A DNA stretch of 64,000 bases from Alistipes montrealensis (GTDB lineage Bacteria > Bacteroidota > Bacteroidia > Bacteroidales > Rikenellaceae). Position numbers and translations under genes: made by a program. Below the pieces are notes generated by a model. It did not search any database, was not told where the DNA came from, and saw only the letters and a program-made list of their open reading frames with translations. The stretch lies in contig NZ_JAGYXY010000004.1 in NCBI RefSeq assembly GCF_018362775.1, forward strand, positions 357,630 through 421,629, given 5' to 3'. Positions 18,075 through 25,562 of this stretch are shown in pieces (positions within the stretch are counted from its first letter, which is position 1; the number at the start of each line of letters is the position of its first letter).

Positions 18075-18962
18075 ATGCAGGAACAGCTTACACCCGATTT
18101 CGGGGATTATGAATTGCTCGACACGGGCGATTTCGAGAAACTGGAACGTTTCGGGCGCTATGTGACGCGCCGTCCCGAGCCGCAGGCCATCTGGCGGCGG
18201 ACACTCTCCGAAGAAGAGTGGCGGCAAACGGCCGACGCTTCGTTCCTGCGCGATGCGCGCAGCGACGAGCACGGGCAGTGGTGTCTCGGCGAGAAGATGC
18301 CCGACCGCTGGGTGGTGGAGTATGCCTATAAGGAGATGCGGCTGCGCATGCGGCTGGCCCTCACGTCGTTCAAACACGTGGGTATCTTCCCCGAGCAGGC
18401 GGCCAACTGGAATTTCATCTACGACAACTGCCGGGAGATGGTCGCTGCGGGAGGTTTTACGCCCAAGGTGCTGAACCTGTTCGCTTACACGGGCGGCGCG
18501 ACGCTCGCGGCGCGGGCTGCCGGGGCCGAGGTGACGCATGTCGATTCGGTAAAGCCGGTGGTGACCTGGTCGCGCGAGAACATGGAGCTGAGCGGCCTGG
18601 AGGGTGTGCGGTGGATTGTCGAGGATGCCTTGAAATTCGTTCAGCGCGAGGTGCGCCGCGGCAGCCGCTACCGTGGGATTATCCTCGATCCCCCGGCTTA
18701 CGGGCGCGGAGCCAACGGCGAGAAATGGATTCTGGAGGACAATATCGGCGAAATGCTCGATTGCTGTGCCCGGTTGCTGGAACCGCAGCGGGCATTCCTG
18801 GTGCTGAACCTCTATTCGATGGGATTGTCGTCGACGCTGGCCCGCACGGCCGTGAGGCAGGCATTCGGCGCGCCGCACGAGGAGCAGTGGGGCGAGTTGT
18901 GCTTCACCGACCGGGCCGGCAAAGAGTTGCCCCTGGGAACATATTACCGCTTTAAACGGTAA
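18075..18962 (+). CDS. Class I SAM-dependent methyltransferase, RlmI/RlmK-like
   Basis: The 295-residue product has a Rossmann methyltransferase core: motif I FAYTGGATLAA (136-146), an acidic residue after strand 2 (VTHVDSVKP) and motif IV DPPAYGRG (205-212), as in the RlmI/RlmK (YccW/YcbY) 23S rRNA methyltransferases. There is no PUA domain at the N-terminus, so it corresponds mainly to the catalytic part. It follows the U32 gene by 21 bases, and the two probably form a transcription unit for rRNA modification. The exact base modified cannot be assigned from sequence. Confidence 0.85.
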   Translation: MQEQLTPDFGDYELLDTGDFEKLERFGRYVTRRPEPQAIWRRTLSEEEWRQTADASFLRDARSDEHGQWCLGEKMPDRWVVEYAYKEMRLRMRLALTSFKHVGIFPEQAANWNFIYDNCREMVAAGGFTPKVLNLFAYTGGATLAARAAGAEVTHVDSVKPVVTWSRENMELSGLEGVRWIVEDALKFVQREVRRGSRYRGIILDPPAYGRGANGEKWILEDNIGEMLDCCARLLEPQRAFLVLNLYSMGLSSTLARTAVRQAFGAPHEEQWGELCFTDRAGKELPLGTYYRFKR

Positions 18963-19059
18963 GTTTCGCGGTTTCGGACGCCTTCGCCTGCGGCGGGCCG
19001 TCTGACGCTGGTTTGGGCGATTGTTCGTACTGGATTTTAAATAGAAATTAAATACGACT

Positions 19060-19347
19060 ATGAGCATTTTAACCGTAATATTCGGTCTGTTGAGCGGCTG
19101 TTTCCTCGCCGTGCTGGTCGGCATTATCGGCAGCCACCGCCGCATCGGCTTCGGCTGGGCGTTCCTTATCAGCCTGCTGTTCACGCCGTTGGTGGGGCTT
19201 ATCGTCGCCCTGCTGACCGATCCGCTGCCCGGCGGCGGACAGCGCTGGGGCTGTATCGGAACCTTCGTCGCCATTTTGGGACTGCTGTTCCTCTTCGTGT
19301 TCCTGCTGTTGGCCCTGACAGGCGGGGCCGTGCTGCTGTCGTTGTAA
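19060..19347 (+). CDS. Small integral membrane protein of unknown function
   Basis: The 95-residue product consists almost entirely of hydrophobic segments: about residues 3-24, 30-52 and 66-94, separated by short polar loops (GSHRRIGFG and DPLPGGGQRWG). It has an ATG start at 19060 in an A-rich context. It lies 12 bases before the AraC-type regulator, so the two may be co-transcribed. I recognise no family. The low-complexity membrane composition means that a small channel or accessory protein is only a guess. Confidence 0.6.
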   Translation: MSILTVIFGLLSGCFLAVLVGIIGSHRRIGFGWAFLISLLFTPLVGLIVALLTDPLPGGGQRWGCIGTFVAILGLLFLFVFLLLALTGGAVLLSL

Positions 19348-19359
19348 AACCGGGGCGAA

Positions 19360-20199
19360 ATGTCCATACCCCTGCATAAGGCGGCCCAACGCTTCGATTT
19401 CGGGATATTCCTGAAAGGCAACTCTTTCGTTCTGCCGGAAGAGCCTGTCGGATATGCCCACCGTGACGACTACTATGTATTCGGGATGGTCGACAGCGGA
19501 AGCTGCCGTGTCGCCATCGATTTCAAGGAGTACCGGCTGTCGGAGGGCGAAATAATCGCTGTCCAGCCGGGGCAGGTCCACCGGGTTGTGGATGTGGGCG
19601 ATGCGCGGAGGTCCGTTCTCTTTGTGGACGGCGCATTCGTCGGTCCTGCGGCCCGGCGGGTGCTTGCCGAGTATGCCTTGTGTCCGGCCCCTTTTCGTCC
19701 TGCCGATATACAGCGGGCGGAATTGGGCCAGTTGTTTGCGATGATCGCCCGCCGGATAGGCGATTTCGGAGACAACGATTCGAAAGGTGTCGTGCGGAGC
19801 CTGTCGGATGCGGTTATCGGTCTGATAACGCAAGAGATGCGGAAGGCGGCCGGCCGGTTGCCCGCAAACCGGCGGCATGTCGAGATCATGCTGGCGTTCA
19901 GGGACCTGCTGGCGAAGGACGACCGGATTGCCGGAAGTCCGTCCCGTTATGCGGCGGCCCTGCATATTTCGCCGGTCTACCTGAACGAAGTCGTGAAGGG
20001 CGTAACCGGGGAAAACGCCAGCAGGTATATTCAGAGCGAGATCGTATTGAGGGCCAAACGCATGTTGGTCTATACGCCGCAGCAGATCGGGGAGATCGCC
20101 CACAGCCTGGGATTCGACGATTCCGGTTACTTTACCCGCCTGTTCACCCGCCTCACGGGAATGAGTCCCACCGCATACCGGATGAAATACCTCGAATAG
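19360..20199 (+). CDS. AraC-family transcriptional regulator
   Basis: The 279-residue protein has an N-terminal cupin-like sensing region (about 10-110, VAIDFKEYRLSEGEIIAVQPGQVHRV) and a C-terminal pair of helix-turn-helix motifs (about 180-279). The AraC signature is clear at the end: AKRMLVYTPQQIGEIAHSLGF followed by YFTRLFTRLTGMSPTAYR. The effector is unknown. Its neighbours are the small membrane protein 12 bases upstream and a DUF4405 membrane protein 69 bases downstream with its own possible promoter, so either could be its target. Confidence 0.93.
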   Translation: MSIPLHKAAQRFDFGIFLKGNSFVLPEEPVGYAHRDDYYVFGMVDSGSCRVAIDFKEYRLSEGEIIAVQPGQVHRVVDVGDARRSVLFVDGAFVGPAARRVLAEYALCPAPFRPADIQRAELGQLFAMIARRIGDFGDNDSKGVVRSLSDAVIGLITQEMRKAAGRLPANRRHVEIMLAFRDLLAKDDRIAGSPSRYAAALHISPVYLNEVVKGVTGENASRYIQSEIVLRAKRMLVYTPQQIGEIAHSLGFDDSGYFTRLFTRLTGMSPTAYRMKYLE

Positions 20200-20247
20200 T
20201 CCAGATTTCACCTCGCACCGTCTATTCTCTGGCTTCTCGATAAGTCG

Positions 20248-20255
20248 TTACTTTG
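20248..20255 (+). promoter_or_regulatory. Possible -7 box of the DUF4405 gene
   Basis: TTACTTTG matches seven of eight bases of TAnnTTTG and is followed by C. It ends 13 bases before the ATG at 20269. No clear -33 partner is seen, so the call is weak. Confidence 0.35.
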
Positions 20256-20268
20256 CAACAAAAAAACG

Positions 20269-20772
20269 ATGCGAGGAAGACGGTCTATTTTTCTTACGGA
20301 TTTGATATTGATACCCCTTTTTGTCCTGACGGTATACTCGGGGATCGAACTGCACGTTGCGGGGCACGGCGCGGATCATGGGGCCTGGCATGACTGGGCG
20401 GTATTTCACACGCTTGCCGGCCTGTCGTTTACGGGGTTCGGCATCCTGCATGTCAAAGACCACCTGGGGTGGTACAAAGGTTTGGTTGCAAAAGGTACGA
20501 AAGGCAAAAGCCGAATCATATTGGCGTTCTCCTTCGTGTGTGTACCGGTGCTGGTTACGGCCGTGGTGTTACTGTGCGGCGTGAAAGGGGCCAATACGCC
20601 GGTCGGGCTGCTGCACTACGGAACAGGGCTTGTCGCGGGTGTTCTGGGAACCCTGCATATTTTGCTGCGCCTGCGGCGTCTGTATGGCGGATTGGCCGCC
20701 AAGCCGCCGCGATTCAGAATACGTAGTAAATCAGGATTCCCGTCCCGGCCGGGAGGACGATCGGCAGGATGA
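20269..20772 (+). CDS. DUF4405-like membrane protein with aberrant C-terminus
   Basis: The 167-residue product has four hydrophobic segments (about 7-25, 43-62, 83-104, 112-132) and histidines placed as in cytochrome-b-like DUF4405 proteins (HDWAVFHTLAGLSFTGFGILH, LLHYGTGLVAGVLGTLH), which may bind haem. After residue 150 the reading frame crosses into sequence that is an antisense remnant of a chrA 3' end (20718-20841), giving the odd tail RIRSKSGFPSRPGGRSAG. The original stop was probably lost in the rearrangement that left the remnant. The membrane core looks intact, so the protein may still work. Confidence 0.75.
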   Translation: MRGRRSIFLTDLILIPLFVLTVYSGIELHVAGHGADHGAWHDWAVFHTLAGLSFTGFGILHVKDHLGWYKGLVAKGTKGKSRIILAFSFVCVPVLVTAVVLLCGVKGANTPVGLLHYGTGLVAGVLGTLHILLRLRRLYGGLAAKPPRFRIRSKSGFPSRPGGRSAG

Positions 20773-20841
20773 AGTTGACCTTGCGCCACGTACCCGCTAA
20801 ACTCCGCCGAAGAGCATCCGCTGCCACGTGCCGATGACGTT
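20714..20841 (-). pseudogene. Decayed 3' end of a chrA-type transporter gene
   Basis: 20718-20841 aligns by eye with 21641-21765, the 3' end of the intact ChrA-type gene, at roughly three quarters identity or better and with one single-base deletion. The translated end (RKVNFILPIV then GILIYYVF) mirrors the intact end (RKVNPILLIV then GILIYYVF), followed by TGA at 20714-20716. Nothing upstream of about 20841 resembles the rest of ChrA, so this is a fragment left by a duplication and deletion or by recombination between paralogues. It is antisense to the end of the DUF4405 gene. Confidence 0.7.
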
Positions 20842-20934
20842 TTTTCATCCGGAATGGTGTTGCGGGGAGAGGCCGCCGCATCGGCTTCACCAGCCGCTTC
20901 GGCATCGGCGGGGCGGTTCTGGCCGCCATCTGAT

Positions 20935-21624
20935 CTACCGGTAGCGTTTCTCCAGCTCGGCGATCATCGCTTCGATCTTTTCTTCGTTCGTCTCGAAGTA
21001 GCGCGTGTCGAAAGCCCGCGGAATCATGCCGAGCCAGTTCCGCACCTTTTTGCTGGCGAGCATTTTGCCGAATGCCTTGTCGATATTCGTATCCGCAGAC
21101 CACAGGGTTTCCCCCATCTGTTCGGGCAGGATGGCTTTCATGCGCTGGTCGTAGTAGATATTCATCGAGTTGTCGAATGCCCCGAGGTCGTTGTAGCAGT
21201 GCAGAAGGTCGATGACGATCTGTTTGTCGGCGATGTCGGACGCGATGCCGGTCGTCTTGAACATCTCCAGCGCGTCGGTCAGGAAGCGATAGGGTTTGCC
21301 CATGCCGCCGGTGATCCGCCGGGTATAGTAGTCAACCGTGTCGGCGGGGAGGTTGTCGAGTGAGAAATCCTGCTCTTTCAGACGGTATGCGACCCGTTTC
21401 TCGTCGTTGTACATCCATTTGTAATCCTGTATAACTTGCAGGTTGTCGCGCAGTTCGAGCACGACGAGCTGCATGGCCTGCCGTACTTCTTTCTGCCGGG
21501 CCGAGTCGGTGATTCTGGCCGTCAGCCATAGTGTCAGCAGTACGCCGCCGGTAACGATCGAAAACTGGCGGACGTAGTCGCCTATATTCCAGTTTTTTAA
21601 ACGTTTTTTCAAGGATTTCTTCAT
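20935..21624 (-). CDS. Membrane-anchored protein of unknown function (DUF6090-like)
   Basis: The 229-residue product has a basic N-terminus (KKSLKKRLKNW), one transmembrane segment at about residues 21-36 and a helical, probably periplasmic, remainder with charged stretches. It resembles small one-TM Bacteroidetes proteins placed in DUF6090, but that assignment is from memory. The gene is the last of the rsmE-hyf-chrA run, starting 12 bases after the ChrA-type stop, so it is probably co-transcribed. No function is proposed. Confidence 0.65.
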   Translation of the reverse strand: MKKSLKKRLKNWNIGDYVRQFSIVTGGVLLTLWLTARITDSARQKEVRQAMQLVVLELRDNLQVIQDYKWMYNDEKRVAYRLKEQDFSLDNLPADTVDYYTRRITGGMGKPYRFLTDALEMFKTTGIASDIADKQIVIDLLHCYNDLGAFDNSMNIYYDQRMKAILPEQMGETLWSADTNIDKAFGKMLASKKVRNWLGMIPRAFDTRYFETNEEKIEAMIAELEKRYR

Positions 21625-21636
21625 GGTGTGTTCGGG

Positions 21637-22209
21637 TTAGAATACGTAATAAATCAGGATTCCGGCCGCGGCCGAGAGGACGATCAGCAGGATGGGATTG
21701 ACCTTGCGCCACGAGCCTATGAAAACCCCGCCGAAGAGCACCCAGCTCCACGCGTCGATGAAGTTCTGGTCGCCGGGAGCGGTGCTGTGGGGAAAGATCA
21801 GCAGCAGGGCTGCGGCGGCTATCATGCCGATCACCACGGGGCGCATGCCCCGCATGGCTCCTTCGACCAGCCGGTTTCCCTTGAGTTTCATGAAAAAACG
21901 TGCCACGAGAATCATCAGCGTCAGCGACGGCAGGCAGACGGCGAAGGTGGCGATCACGGAGCCGAGGATGCCGCACCAGGTGTGTCCGGTCTGGATACCG
22001 ACGCTGTAACCGACATAGGTGGCCGAGTTGATGGCGATAGGCCCGGGGGTGATCTGCGAAACGGCGACGATGTCGGCGAATTCGGCGGCAGTCATCCATT
22101 GGTGCTGTACGACTACTTCGTTCTGAATCAGCGACAGCATGGCATAGCCTCCGCCGAATCCGAAGAATCCGATTTTGAGATAGCTGATGAAAAGTTGCCA
22201 GAGAATCAT
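21637..22209 (-). CDS. chrA: Chromate transporter family protein, short-chain half
   Basis: The 190-residue product is a single ChrA domain: SYLKIGFFGFGGGYAML near the N-terminus, then PGPIAINSATYVGY and several membrane helices ending in GILIYYVF. Short-chain ChrA proteins work as pairs made by two genes; the partner is at 22687-23253, separated by one small periplasmic-protein gene. Chromate efflux is the family's named activity, but in many anaerobes the physiological anion is unknown. The 3' end has a decayed second copy at 20714-20841. Confidence 0.9.
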   Translation of the reverse strand: MILWQLFISYLKIGFFGFGGGYAMLSLIQNEVVVQHQWMTAAEFADIVAVSQITPGPIAINSATYVGYSVGIQTGHTWCGILGSVIATFAVCLPSLTLMILVARFFMKLKGNRLVEGAMRGMRPVVIGMIAAAALLLIFPHSTAPGDQNFIDAWSWVLFGGVFIGSWRKVNPILLIVLSAAAGILIYYVF

Positions 22210-22227
22210 ATGCCTGCGGTATGCCGG

Positions 22228-22674
22228 TTATTGGATTGTGATGTCGGTGATCTTCAGCGCGCCGTTCTCCACCGTCGCTTTCACGGGGATGACGACGCAC
22301 TTGTTGTTATACCGGTCGAGGTAGGCTACGGCATACCAGGCTCCGTCGACGTGCGTGGCGGTGATCGTCGCCACGGCATCCGTGTCGAAATCCTGCGCCC
22401 GGATAATCGGGTCGTAGAACTGTTCGGTGCGGACTCGGGTCACTTTCCGCAGGGTCTCCGGGGTCAGGTATTCGCGAAGTTTCGGCTCTGCGGCGGAATC
22501 CGGACCTTTGGCTATGAACGTGCAGTAGTCGGTGTAGAACGCTTGCAGCAACGTCTGCGTCTGCTCCGTTCCGGCTTTCGGGGCGGTTGCCGGTTCGCCG
22601 GCGACGGCCCGGCTGTTTGCCGCTGCGGCGAACAGCATGCAGGAAAGCGTTATGGTGAATAGGCTGATTTTCAT
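22228..22674 (-). CDS. Secreted DUF3828-like protein between the two ChrA halves
   Basis: The 148-residue product has a cleavable signal peptide (MKISLFTITLSCMLFAAAANSRA) and a small alpha/beta domain (TLLQAFYTDYCTFIAKG, LREYLTPETLRKV, VVIPVKATVENGALKITDI) that resembles the DUF3828 group of periplasmic proteins. It lies 18 bases before one ChrA gene and 12 bases after the other. Insertion between two genes whose products must pair suggests a role tied to the transporter, but no function is known. Confidence 0.7.
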   Translation of the reverse strand: MKISLFTITLSCMLFAAAANSRAVAGEPATAPKAGTEQTQTLLQAFYTDYCTFIAKGPDSAAEPKLREYLTPETLRKVTRVRTEQFYDPIIRAQDFDTDAVATITATHVDGAWYAVAYLDRYNNKCVVIPVKATVENGALKITDITIQ

Positions 22675-22686
22675 GGTTCTATGCTT

Positions 22687-23253
22687 TTAATCTTTCTTTT
22701 TCCGTTCGGGACGGTGCTTTCCTGCGACCGCCAGTTCCCAGGCGATGCCTATGGCCGCGGCTGTGACGAGTACGTAGATCGGCGACCAGTCGAGCCACCA
22801 GATGGCGAGGGCTGCGGCGGCGATGACGATGAACATGATCCAGTGCATGCCGCGGGCCAGTGAGATCACCGGACCGATGATCAGCGCCACGACAGCCGGG
22901 CGCATGCCCTTGAAGGCCGCGTCGACGACCGGATTGTGACGGATGTCGGTGAAGAAGATGGCGATCACGAGGATGATGACGAACGACGGCAGAACCGAAC
23001 CCAGCAGGGCGGCGACGGCCCCGCCGAATCCCCGGACCTTGTAACCCACGAATACCGACGTGTTGACGGCGATGGGGCCGGGAACCGACTGCGCAAGGGT
23101 CAGCAGGTCCAGAAATTCCTTCTGCTCGATCCATTTGCGTTTGGTGATCAGCTCCTGCTCGATCAGCGGCAGCATGGCGTAGCCGCCCCCGAAGGTGAAC
23201 ATTCCGATTTTCAGGAACGAAAAGAAGATGGTGCTCAGCCGTTGCATCGTCAT
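22687..23253 (-). CDS. chrA: Chromate transporter family protein, short-chain half
   Basis: Started at the ATG at 23251-23253, the product has 188 residues. This start overlaps the stop of the upstream ferredoxin/HyfI-like gene by four bases (ATGA), a sign of translational coupling, and any longer reading would run through that gene. The ChrA hallmarks are FFSFLKIGMFTFGGGYAMLPLIEQE and SVPGPIAVNTSVFVGYKV followed by five or six membrane helices. It is the likely partner of the ChrA half at 21637-22209. The direct coupling to a hydrogenase-related complex is unusual. Confidence 0.9.
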   Translation of the reverse strand: MTMQRLSTIFFSFLKIGMFTFGGGYAMLPLIEQELITKRKWIEQKEFLDLLTLAQSVPGPIAVNTSVFVGYKVRGFGGAVAALLGSVLPSFVIILVIAIFFTDIRHNPVVDAAFKGMRPAVVALIIGPVISLARGMHWIMFIVIAAAALAIWWLDWSPIYVLVTAAAIGIAWELAVAGKHRPERKKKD

Positions 23254-24032
23254 TCGCGTTTTTTTCGGCCCAGCAGGTTCAGCATGCCGTCGATGTAGGT
23301 CATCGGGTGGGTCGGTGCGCCGGGCAGCCAGAGGTCGGGGGTGTGGTCGTCGAGGAACGTGCGGTCGACGGCGCGGCTGTTGGCGAACAGGCCGCCCGAG
23401 CAGGCCTCCGTGCCGCAGGCGACCAGTATCTTGGGCTCTGCGACGGCGTCGTAGCAGATCGCCAGCGCTTCGGCCATATTGGCCGTGACGGGGCCGGAGA
23501 TCACCACACCGTCGGCATGGCGCGGCGAGGCGGTGAAGCCGATGCCGAAACGCCCGAGGTCGAAATTGACATTGCCCGTGGCGCCCAGTTCCATTTCGAC
23601 CGAGGCATCGCCCCCGGCCGAAACTTCGCGCAACTGGAGCGTGCGGGAGAAGCAGCGGCGGATTTCGGGGCGCACCTTTTCGGCGTCGAAGGCTATGCGC
23701 GTATCGCCCGGACGGACGACGAGGCCTTCGCGCGTGGGCGAGCCGATGCGGTAGTCGTTGGTGAAGCGGACGTTGCGGGGCGCGATGCGGGCGCATTCGC
23801 CGCAGAAGAGGCAGCGTCCCAGGTCGAGCGCCAGGGGTGCGGCCGTAAGGGCTCCCGTGGGGCATATGGCGGCGGCGCGCTCCGTGTCGCCGGTGTCTTC
23901 GGTGGCGGTCAGCACGGGACGGCCCCGGAACTCCGGAGTGAGTTCCACGGCGTCGAGATCGGGAATCGCCTGCCGTCCGTGGCTGTGCAGCACCTTTATT
24001 TTCGGAAAGATCATATCCGCAAAATTAAGCAT
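23250..24032 (-). CDS. Fused ferredoxin/HyfI-like subunit of a hydrogenase-related complex, cluster ligands lost
   Basis: The 260-residue product joins a HyfH/HycF-type ferredoxin region (about 1-105) to a HyfI/HycG/NuoB-type small subunit (about 128-255). In the ferredoxin part only Cys57 (CPTGALT) and Cys74, Cys77, Cys80 (CLFCGEC) remain: exactly the four ligands of one 4Fe-4S cluster, while the other set is absent. In the small-subunit part the fold motif is clear (FGIGFTASPRHADGVVISGPVT), yet positions of the N2 cysteines carry Ala139, Asp142 and Val145, the third site reads ACGTEACSGG and PGCPP has become PGAPT (Ala239). It follows the HyfG-like gene by 6 bases. It cannot bind a normal N2 cluster. 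Confidence 0.82.
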   Translation of the reverse strand: MLNFADMIFPKIKVLHSHGRQAIPDLDAVELTPEFRGRPVLTATEDTGDTERAAAICPTGALTAAPLALDLGRCLFCGECARIAPRNVRFTNDYRIGSPTREGLVVRPGDTRIAFDAEKVRPEIRRCFSRTLQLREVSAGGDASVEMELGATGNVNFDLGRFGIGFTASPRHADGVVISGPVTANMAEALAICYDAVAEPKILVACGTEACSGGLFANSRAVDRTFLDDHTPDLWLPGAPTHPMTYIDGMLNLLGRKKRE

Positions 24033-24038
24033 TAAAAA

Positions 24039-25562
24039 TCATAAATCGTGCCCGCAGTAGGAGAGGTTGAAACTCTTGTTGCAGATCGGGAAGTCGGAGA
24101 TGCCTTCGCTGCGTACGGCGAGGGCCAGCGCCAGCCAGTTGTGCAGGCTCGGGTCCTTGATGCGGCAGGCGGCGATGCGGCCTTCGGCGTCGGTCAGCAG
24201 GACGTGGCAGCTCTCGCCGCGCCACCCTTCGACAAGCCCGAATGCGAGCGACGACGGGGCCAGCGGCGCCGTGTAGTCGGGGGCGGAATTTTCCGCCGCG
24301 GTGCGTTCCTGTTCGCCGGTTTCCAGCAGGCGGTCGATGTATTCGGCCGATTGCAGCACCTCGCGGCTGCGCACCATCAGCCGGGCCATCACGTCGCCCT
24401 GCGTGCGGACGATGCTCTCGTGGCGCAGCGGTCCGGCAAAGACGCCCCACGGATGCGAGGTGCGGATGTCGCGGGCCAGACCGCTCGCGCGGGCCGCCTG
24501 TCCCACGCCGCCGATGCGCTGCATCTCGTCGCGCGGAACGATGCCGCACTGCTCGAAGCGTGCCAGCAGCGTAGGCGACGACTTGATGTCGCGGCGCACC
24601 TGGTCGTAGCGGCGGGCGATTTCGCGTACGTTGCGGCGGATCATCGCCGACTTTTCGGCCGTCAGCGGGTGGTCGGTTCCCTGGGGGCGGATCAGCCCTT
24701 TGCCGAAGCGGTTGCCGCACCATGCCTGGGTGGTGTTGATGGTCAGGGTGCGCAGAGCTTCCGAGGCCACTTGCCCGAGTTGATAACCCACGTCCATGCA
24801 CAGCGCGCCCGTGTCGGCGATCTGCATGGCCATGCGTTCGAGTTCGAGGGCTATGGCGCGTTCGCGTTCGAGGCGTGCCGGGTGTTGGAAGCCGGAGAGT
24901 TTCCCGACGGCCTGGGCGAAGGCCGTGGCGTGCGCCACGGCGCTGTCCCCGGCGACGGCTTCGGCGAGGCATGCCTGCCGCAGACGATTGTCCGTCGTTT
25001 CGAAGGCCTGCTCGACGCCCCGGTGCTGGTAGCCCAGCGCGATTTCGAGGTGCAGGACCTGCTCGCCGTTGCAGATGAAGCGGAACGCACCCGGTTCGAT
25101 GATGCCTGCGTGGATCGGTCCGACGTTGACTTCATGCAGCGAACGGCCCTCCATCGTGTAGAAGGGATAATTTTCGATCGAACTGCGGCGGTCGTAGCGG
25201 TCGGCGGGGAACCGCAGGGGCTTGGGCCACGGCATGCCTTCGAAGCGGATGCCGTAGCGCTCGGCGATGTCGCGCTCGAAGGGGTGCATCTGCGGATGCA
25301 GGGCCGTGAGCGAGGGGAGTTCGGCTTCGTCGTAATAATCCGTAGCGTGCGAGGTGATCAGCACCCGGTTTTCGGCGTCGTCGAGCAGGAGGCAGAAAAA
25401 ACGCATCCTGTCGCCTGCGGGAAGGGCGAAATAGTGGGCCACATGGTAGCGCGCATCGGCGAGCCGTGCCGAAAGGTCCTCGTAGAATGCGGCGTAGGAG
25501 ACTTCGGGGATGTCGCTCAACGATACGGCCCGGGCAGTATTGTCGGTTACGTAGTAATTCAT
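24039..25562 (-). CDS. hyfG: HyfG/HycE-like large subunit (NuoCD type) without Ni-Fe ligands
   Basis: Started at the ATG at 25560-25562, which overlaps the upstream stop as ATGA, the product has 507 residues. An N-terminal NuoC-like domain (about 1-125, HPFERDIAERYGI) precedes a NuoD/hydrogenase-large-subunit domain (SLHEVNVGPIHAGIIEPGAFRF, LALGYQHRGVE-like segment, RIGGVGQAARASGLARD). The CxxC of true group-4 hydrogenases aligns with Ala204 and Ser207 (EAVAGDSAVAH), and the C-terminal DPCxxC aligns with NLSYCG, where only an offset Cys503 remains. Nickel-iron hydrogenase activity is therefore unlikely. The subunit belongs with energy-converting-hydrogenase-related (Ehr) complexes. Confidence 0.85.
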   Translation of the reverse strand: MNYYVTDNTARAVSLSDIPEVSYAAFYEDLSARLADARYHVAHYFALPAGDRMRFFCLLLDDAENRVLITSHATDYYDEAELPSLTALHPQMHPFERDIAERYGIRFEGMPWPKPLRFPADRYDRRSSIENYPFYTMEGRSLHEVNVGPIHAGIIEPGAFRFICNGEQVLHLEIALGYQHRGVEQAFETTDNRLRQACLAEAVAGDSAVAHATAFAQAVGKLSGFQHPARLERERAIALELERMAMQIADTGALCMDVGYQLGQVASEALRTLTINTTQAWCGNRFGKGLIRPQGTDHPLTAEKSAMIRRNVREIARRYDQVRRDIKSSPTLLARFEQCGIVPRDEMQRIGGVGQAARASGLARDIRTSHPWGVFAGPLRHESIVRTQGDVMARLMVRSREVLQSAEYIDRLLETGEQERTAAENSAPDYTAPLAPSSLAFGLVEGWRGESCHVLLTDAEGRIAACRIKDPSLHNWLALALAVRSEGISDFPICNKSFNLSYCGHDL

